From: Paraspadella gotoi
Taxonomy: Eukaryota > Chaetognatha
Direction: 5' to 3'
Length of the DNA: 64,000 nt
Assembly (NCBI GenBank): GCA_051294375.1
Contig: CM119265.1
Coordinates: 29,164,540 to 29,228,539 of the forward strand
Shown: positions 59,001 through 64,000 of the stretch, one piece after another
Numbering within the stretch: position 1 is the first letter of the stretch
Layout: the number at the start of each line of letters is the position of its first letter
The notes under the pieces: generated by a model
Seen by the model: only the letters and a program-made list of their open reading frames with translations
Databases searched by the model: none
What the model was told of the DNA's origin: nothing
Translations under genes and position numbers: made by a program

Positions 59001-62000
59001 AACTATCATCGGTTTTTTACTTTTAACATATCATCCTTTTTTAAATATCATGGCAACTCCTAAATCGGTTCTTTTTAAATATCATTTTATCTTAAATATC
59101 ATTTTACTTTTAATATGCATCAATTTTTTTTATAATATCAGTAACTCCTAAATACGGTTTCCCTTTTAAATATCATCTTTTCCAAATTAACTATCATCGG
59201 TGCTTTTACTTTTTAACTTATCATCACTTTCTAAATATCATCAAACTCTAAATCGGTTTTCCTTTTATGAATCATCATCTTTTAATTTTTAAATATCATT
59301 TCTACAAATACACTATCATCCGTGTTTTACTTTTAAATTATCATCAATTTTTTAAATATCATCAACTAATAAATCGCCGTTTCTTTTAATATCATTTTTC
59401 CAAATAACTATCATCGGTTTTACTTTATAACTATCATTCCTTTTTAAATATCATCAACTCCTAAATCGGTTTCCTTTAAATATCATCTTTTTTAAATATC
59501 ATTTTACTTTTAAATACCCTTCATCATTTTTAATATCAGTAACTCCTAAAATCGCGTTTCCTTGTTAAGATATCATTTTTACAAATAACTATCATCAGTG
59601 TTTTACTTTTAACTATCACACTTTTTAAATATCATCAACTCCTGAAATCGGTTTCCTTTTAAATATCACCTTTTTTTAAATATCATTTCTGCCAATATAA
59701 CTATCATCCGTGTTTTACTTTTAAATATCATCCTTTTTGAGAATATCATACCTCCTAAATCGGTTCCTTTTAAATATCATTTTCTTGCCAAATAACTTAT
59801 CATCCCCGTGTTTTACTTTTTAAATATCATCATTTTTTAGAATATCCAAGTAACTACTAACGGTTTTCTTTTTAAATTATCATTTTTCCAAATAACTTAT
59901 CATCGCGTTTTTTTACTTTTTAACTATATTCTTTTTTAAATATCGATCAACTCCTAAATCGGTTTCCTTTTGAAATATTTCATTCTTTTTTAAATATCAT
60001 TTTACTTTTTAAATATCATCATTTATTTAAAGTATCAGTAACTCCTAAATCGGTTTCCTTTTAAATATCATTTCTCCAAATAACCTATCATCCGTTGTTG
60101 TTACTTTGGAAATATCACATTGTTTTTTAAATATCAGTAACTACTAAATCGGTTTCCTTTTAATTATACATTTTTCCAAATAACTATCTTTCGGTTTTTA
60201 CTTTTAACTATCATCCTTTTTTAGAATATCGATCAACTCCTAAAATCGGTTCTTTAAATACTCATCTTTTTTAAATATCATTTTACTTTTAAAATATCAT
60301 CATTTTGTAAATATCAGTAACTCCTAAATCCTGGGTTTCCTTTTAAAATATCATTTTTTCCAAAATAAACTATCATCGGTGTTTTACTTTGTTAACTATC
60401 ACACTTTTTAAATATCATTCAACTCCTAAATCGGCGGTTTCCTTTTGAAATTATCATCTTTTTTTTAAATATGCATTTCTACAAAATAACTATCATCCGC
60501 TGTTTTTACTTTTTAAATATCATCATTTTAAATATCGAGTAAACTACTAAATCCCGTTTCCTTTTAAATTATCATTTTTCCAAATAACTATCATCGGTTA
60601 TTACTTTTAACTATTCATCCTTTTTTAGAATATCGATCAACTCCTAAATCGGTTCCTTTAAATATCATCTTTTTTTTAAATATCATTTTACTTTAAATAT
60701 CATTCATTTTTTAAATATCGGTAACTCCTAAACGGTTCCTTTTAAATATCATTTTTCCAAATAACTATCATCGGTGTTTTACTTTTTAACTATTCATCAC
60801 TTTTTAAATATGTCATCAACTCTAATCGGTTTCCTTTAAATATCATCTTTTTTTTTAAATGATCATTTCTACAAGTAACTATTCATCCGTGTTGTTACTT
60901 TTTAAATATCACTCATTTTTTAAAATATCATCAACTAAATAAATCGGTTTTCTTTTAAAATATCATTTCCTCCAAAATAACTATTCATCAGTGTATTACT
61001 TTAACTATCATCACCTTTTTAAATATCATCAACTCCTAAATCGGTTTCCTTTTAAATATGCATTCTTTTGTTTAAAATAATTCATTTTACTTTTTTAAAT
61101 ATCATCATTTTCTAAGATATCAGTAACTACTAAATCGGTTTCCTTTTAAATATCCATTTTCCAAATAACTATCATCGGTATTTTTACCCTTTAACATCAC
61201 CATTTTTTAACAATATCATTCAACTGCCTAAATGGCGTATTCCCTCTTTATATCATCTTTTTAAATATCATTTTACTTTTCAAGTATCATTTTCTTACAA
61301 TATCAGCTAAGCTCCTAAATCGGTGTTCTTTTAATATTCATTTCTCAAATAACTATCATCCGTGTTATACTTTGAAATTATCATCACTCTATACCATCAG
61401 GTAAAACTTACGAATCGATTCCTATAATTAATATCATATCTTATCGCAAAAAACTAAGAGTACATCCGTGTTCTTTTACTTTTAACTATACGGATCCTTT
61501 ATAAATATCATTCAACTAAATCGGTTTCCTATTAAAATCATCTTTTGTAAACTATGCGGGCATTTACTTGTAAATATCATCCATTATCACTATACAAGCA
61601 GTAATTAAATCCCGGTTTCCTTTTAGAATATATGTTTCAAAGAATAACGTATCATCAGTGTTTGTACTATTTAACTATCATCACTTTTAAATAAGATCAT
61701 CCAACTCAACTTAAAATCAGGTTTCCTTTACAATTCATACTTTCTCCTAATTAATCATGTCTCCCAGACAAACAATCATAGGCGAATGTTCTACTTTTAA
61801 ATTATCATACCTTGCTTAATCGCATCGATTACCGCGCAATCTGTTTCCTACGATAAATATCATATTCATACCTAAAATAAATCATCCGTGTTCGATTTAC
61901 TTTAAAAATAATCATCCACTTTTGTACAAGATCAGCTTAAGACTACATAATCGAAGTTCTTATATATCATTTCCAATTAAAAATCATCGGTTTTTACTTT

Positions 62001-62040
62001 AACTATCATCCTTTTTTAAATTGATCATCATACAATTTAC
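56030..62040 (+). repeat. 6-kb AT-rich satellite array
   Basis: About 65 units of roughly 85-92 bp, each starting AAATCGGTTTCCTTTTAAAT ATCAT. Two monomer types alternate: one continues TTCCAAATAACTATCATC and GGTGTTTTACTTTTAACTAT, the other TTTTTTTAAATATCATTTTA and CTTTTAAATATCATCATTTT. This gives a dimer of about 175-185 bp. From about 61380 units become irregular before the C arm. Period and copy number are by eye. Confidence 0.93.
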
Positions 62041-63080
62041 TCTCTCTTTAGAGAGAGAGAAAGAAAGAGAGAGAGAGAGCTCTCAATGATTGACTACATT
62101 TTGTTTCGATGCGCTGGATTTCTTGAGCTTATCATCGAGGGATGGAAGTCTTGAGTGGCATGAGTTACCATTTGGGATTGGCGGTTGTGATAAGCAATGG
62201 AGGTAGCGAGTGAAGTGAAAACTTTTATTAAGGTTCCACACATGCATCCATTGCTGTTCTTTGAAGCTATATATTTTAATATTTAGTTACTATTTTATTT
62301 ATAAACACATTTTCGTCTTTTGACCGAGTGGTCCCATTTTGACCGAGTGGTCCCATTTTGGAAACAATTATTACTAGACAAAGGGGAGAACAAAGTTGAT
62401 ATAAAAGTATTTCAGTGTAGCCGGGAATTGCAATATATTGAACCCGCCTACAAACATGACACCGGTGTCTCATTGAGTAATACCATCAGCTTATGAGGAT
62501 TAGGCACCGGGATGGATCGCCAATGACACTTAACCTAATAACGAGAAGCTTGAGGCCTGCCATAAGCCGCCTTGGGTGTGGACAATAGAGCGTAGTGAAA
62601 GTTAAATAGGAAAATTCTAAATGTCAATTATGAACAACATACCATCAGTGAAAATTAATTTGTAAAAAAAATTAATTTTATGTTCTTTAATTTTCGTAGT
62701 AGGCTATATTTATATATAGTACTATCACAACGAAACAGAAAGGAAAAAACACAAAGTACTATCCTTATAAAATCGAAAAATTTCAAAATAGGCTTTTCTC
62801 AACTTTGATTGCAGATTTGTCAAAAGTTGATGAAAGAAAATATAAATAATTTTTACAAAATTATTGCATTAAGGGGGTTAAAAATTAAAAAACTATAAGT
62901 AATGTATACATTTTTAATTTTCAACTTAAAATATAGGTTTATTTAATGTTTGATCAACTTAATGAAAGAATTTTTTAAAAAAGAGTTATATTTCTTTATA
63001 TCAAATTTTCATGACGAATCCAAATCTGCAAAAAAATCTTACAAAAAATAATTTTGAAATTTTAACATTTATTGGATTAA
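62040..63080. repeat. Inverted repeat C, right arm
   Basis: Partner of 53035-54085. One phrase, GACCGAGTGGTCCCATTTTG, is doubled here (62320-62360), where the left arm has two degraded versions. Confidence 0.9.
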
Positions 63081-63084
63081 TATA

Positions 63085-63240
63085 AACATGGCCTACTGCG
63101 TAAATTGTAAAATTGATTATAATTTTTTTTATACACAAATGTTCATTATTATAATATTGTTCGTTCCTCACTTTTATAATTTTAGCTAAATTCATAATTT
63201 TTACTACGCCTTAGTGGACAACCCCAAAGCCTCGTTCCTT
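63085..63240. repeat. Diverged direct copy of part of C-left
   Basis: CCTACTGCGTAAATTGTAAA, then ACTACGCCTTAGTGGACAAC and CCCAAAGCC, follow the order of 53415-53560 (CCTACTACGAAAATTAAAGA, CACTACGCTCTATTGTCCAC, CCCAAGGC). Older than the C arms, so C holds a dispersed family. Confidence 0.5.
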
Positions 63241-63579
63241 AGCTGCGAGATAGCGAAACAAAACTCGATCTTTTGAGACAAAAAAATTGAAGTAATAAGT
63301 TCAACATTAATCCTTCTTGCATTTGGTGTGTATTTATAGCGAAAGATTATCTCTCTCTCTCTCTCCTCTCCTCTCCTCTCTCTTCTCTTGAATCTTAAAC
63401 AATCAAAATTCACACCATCACATAAGTTCTCCATCTTTATTTTTCCGCTTTAACCCCATCACCTTTCCACTCCATCATCGAGAAGACAGAACTACATCGT
63501 TCCATCCTCTCAAATTTGGCTCTTTGGCCTATGGGCATTTTGATGGGGTGAGAGAGAGAAGAGAGAGAGAAGGGAGAGA

Positions 63580-63613
<34 letters not shown>

Positions 63614-63640
63614 TTTATTATCTTTCGCTAGCGTTTTTAT
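63241..63640. other. No gene seen; CT and GA tracts
   Basis: CT tract 63350-63388 and GA tract 63548-63613. The sequence between them has no supported frame. Confidence 0.6.
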
Positions 63641-63704
63641 CAAGGGCCATGACCCGCGAAGCGGTTCAGCTTGATATTGATTCGGGTGAGCTTCTTTGTG
63701 AACG

Positions 63705-63735
63705 TAGTCGTCCGTCGTCGTCGTCGTCGTCGGCG
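63705..63735. repeat. (TCG)n microsatellite
   Basis: TCGTCG run of about 8 units, then imperfect GTCGGCGTCAGTCGTCGG. Confidence 0.92.
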
Positions 63736-63739
63736 TCAG

Positions 63740-64000
63740 TCGTCGGCCGTCACGCTGTTTTTAAATAAAATCTACTACGCTTTTATTAGCGTTTGGCCTG
63801 TGACTTCACCGTTTTTTTTTAAATAAAAATTATTTATGAATTATGATAAAGTTTTACAAAAGTGTCATTCATAGTAAGTTAAAATTTAGATATGGCTTCT
63901 CAACTTGGAATAGCTTTGATATTTTCTTATTACATTTGGATTAAGTATTTTTTGGTTTGAATTTTCCACTTCATTATGATTTACTGCAATATGCAAATGA
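63740..64000. other. No gene seen, AT-rich
   Basis: Unique AT-rich sequence to the end of the window. Confidence 0.6.

Overview
The window looks like a repeat-swollen, AT-rich intergenic and intronic stretch of an animal nuclear genome in draft assembly. Evidence for an animal: two glycosyltransferase-31 (beta-1,3-galactosyltransferase-like) genes split by short GT-AG introns, hammerhead-ribozyme-like motifs, tRNA-derived dispersed repeats, an LTR retroelement with a tRNA-complementary primer site, and very abundant (CT/GA)n microsatellites. I cannot name the species. An invertebrate is likely, but that is inference. Twelve N gaps are present, four of them exactly 25 Ns.

1-15 kb: a possible terminal exon at 371-613, microsatellites, then two minus-strand paralogues of the GT31 family. 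Copy A has exons 6613-6954, 6061-6210 and 5131-5526. Copy B has exons 13687-14151, 13199-13363 and 12431-12877, plus an S/T-rich repeat stem upstream to 14687. Both share the same three-exon layout with phase-0 introns, so they arose by tandem duplication. Copy B has an apparent frameshift in its stem, and opposite-sense dinucleotide repeats in the two introns flanking the catalytic exon.

15-26 kb: no convincing gene. Minisatellites (17-bp and 27-bp units), (AAT)35, GA/CT tracts, a second copy of a 4.8-kb dispersed repeat, a near-perfect 45-nt hairpin and AT-rich DNA.

26-41 kb: a block of unusual composition with no recognisable product, islands of a 56-bp minisatellite next to gaps, a small element with inverted ends, a 1.1-kb array of 12/24-bp units that stays open for 278 codons, (GAC)n, and the broken LTR copy at 40 kb.

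41-64 kb: a large set of inverted repeats. A palindrome with arms of about 5.3 and 5.1 kb (42095-47440 and 47672-52765) is followed by further inverted pairs (52785-53033/55745-55965; 53035-54085/62040-63080; 41014-41830/about 56030-56900) and a 6-kb satellite (56030-62040). Each arm of the palindrome carries the same cargo: the small element, a hammerhead-like motif, a GC-rich block, TCA/TCG repeats, and an LTR abutting about 45 nt complementary to a leucine tRNA 3' half. Arm differences are mostly single-base indels, so a fold-back or unpolished long-read artefact must be excluded before biological meaning is assigned.
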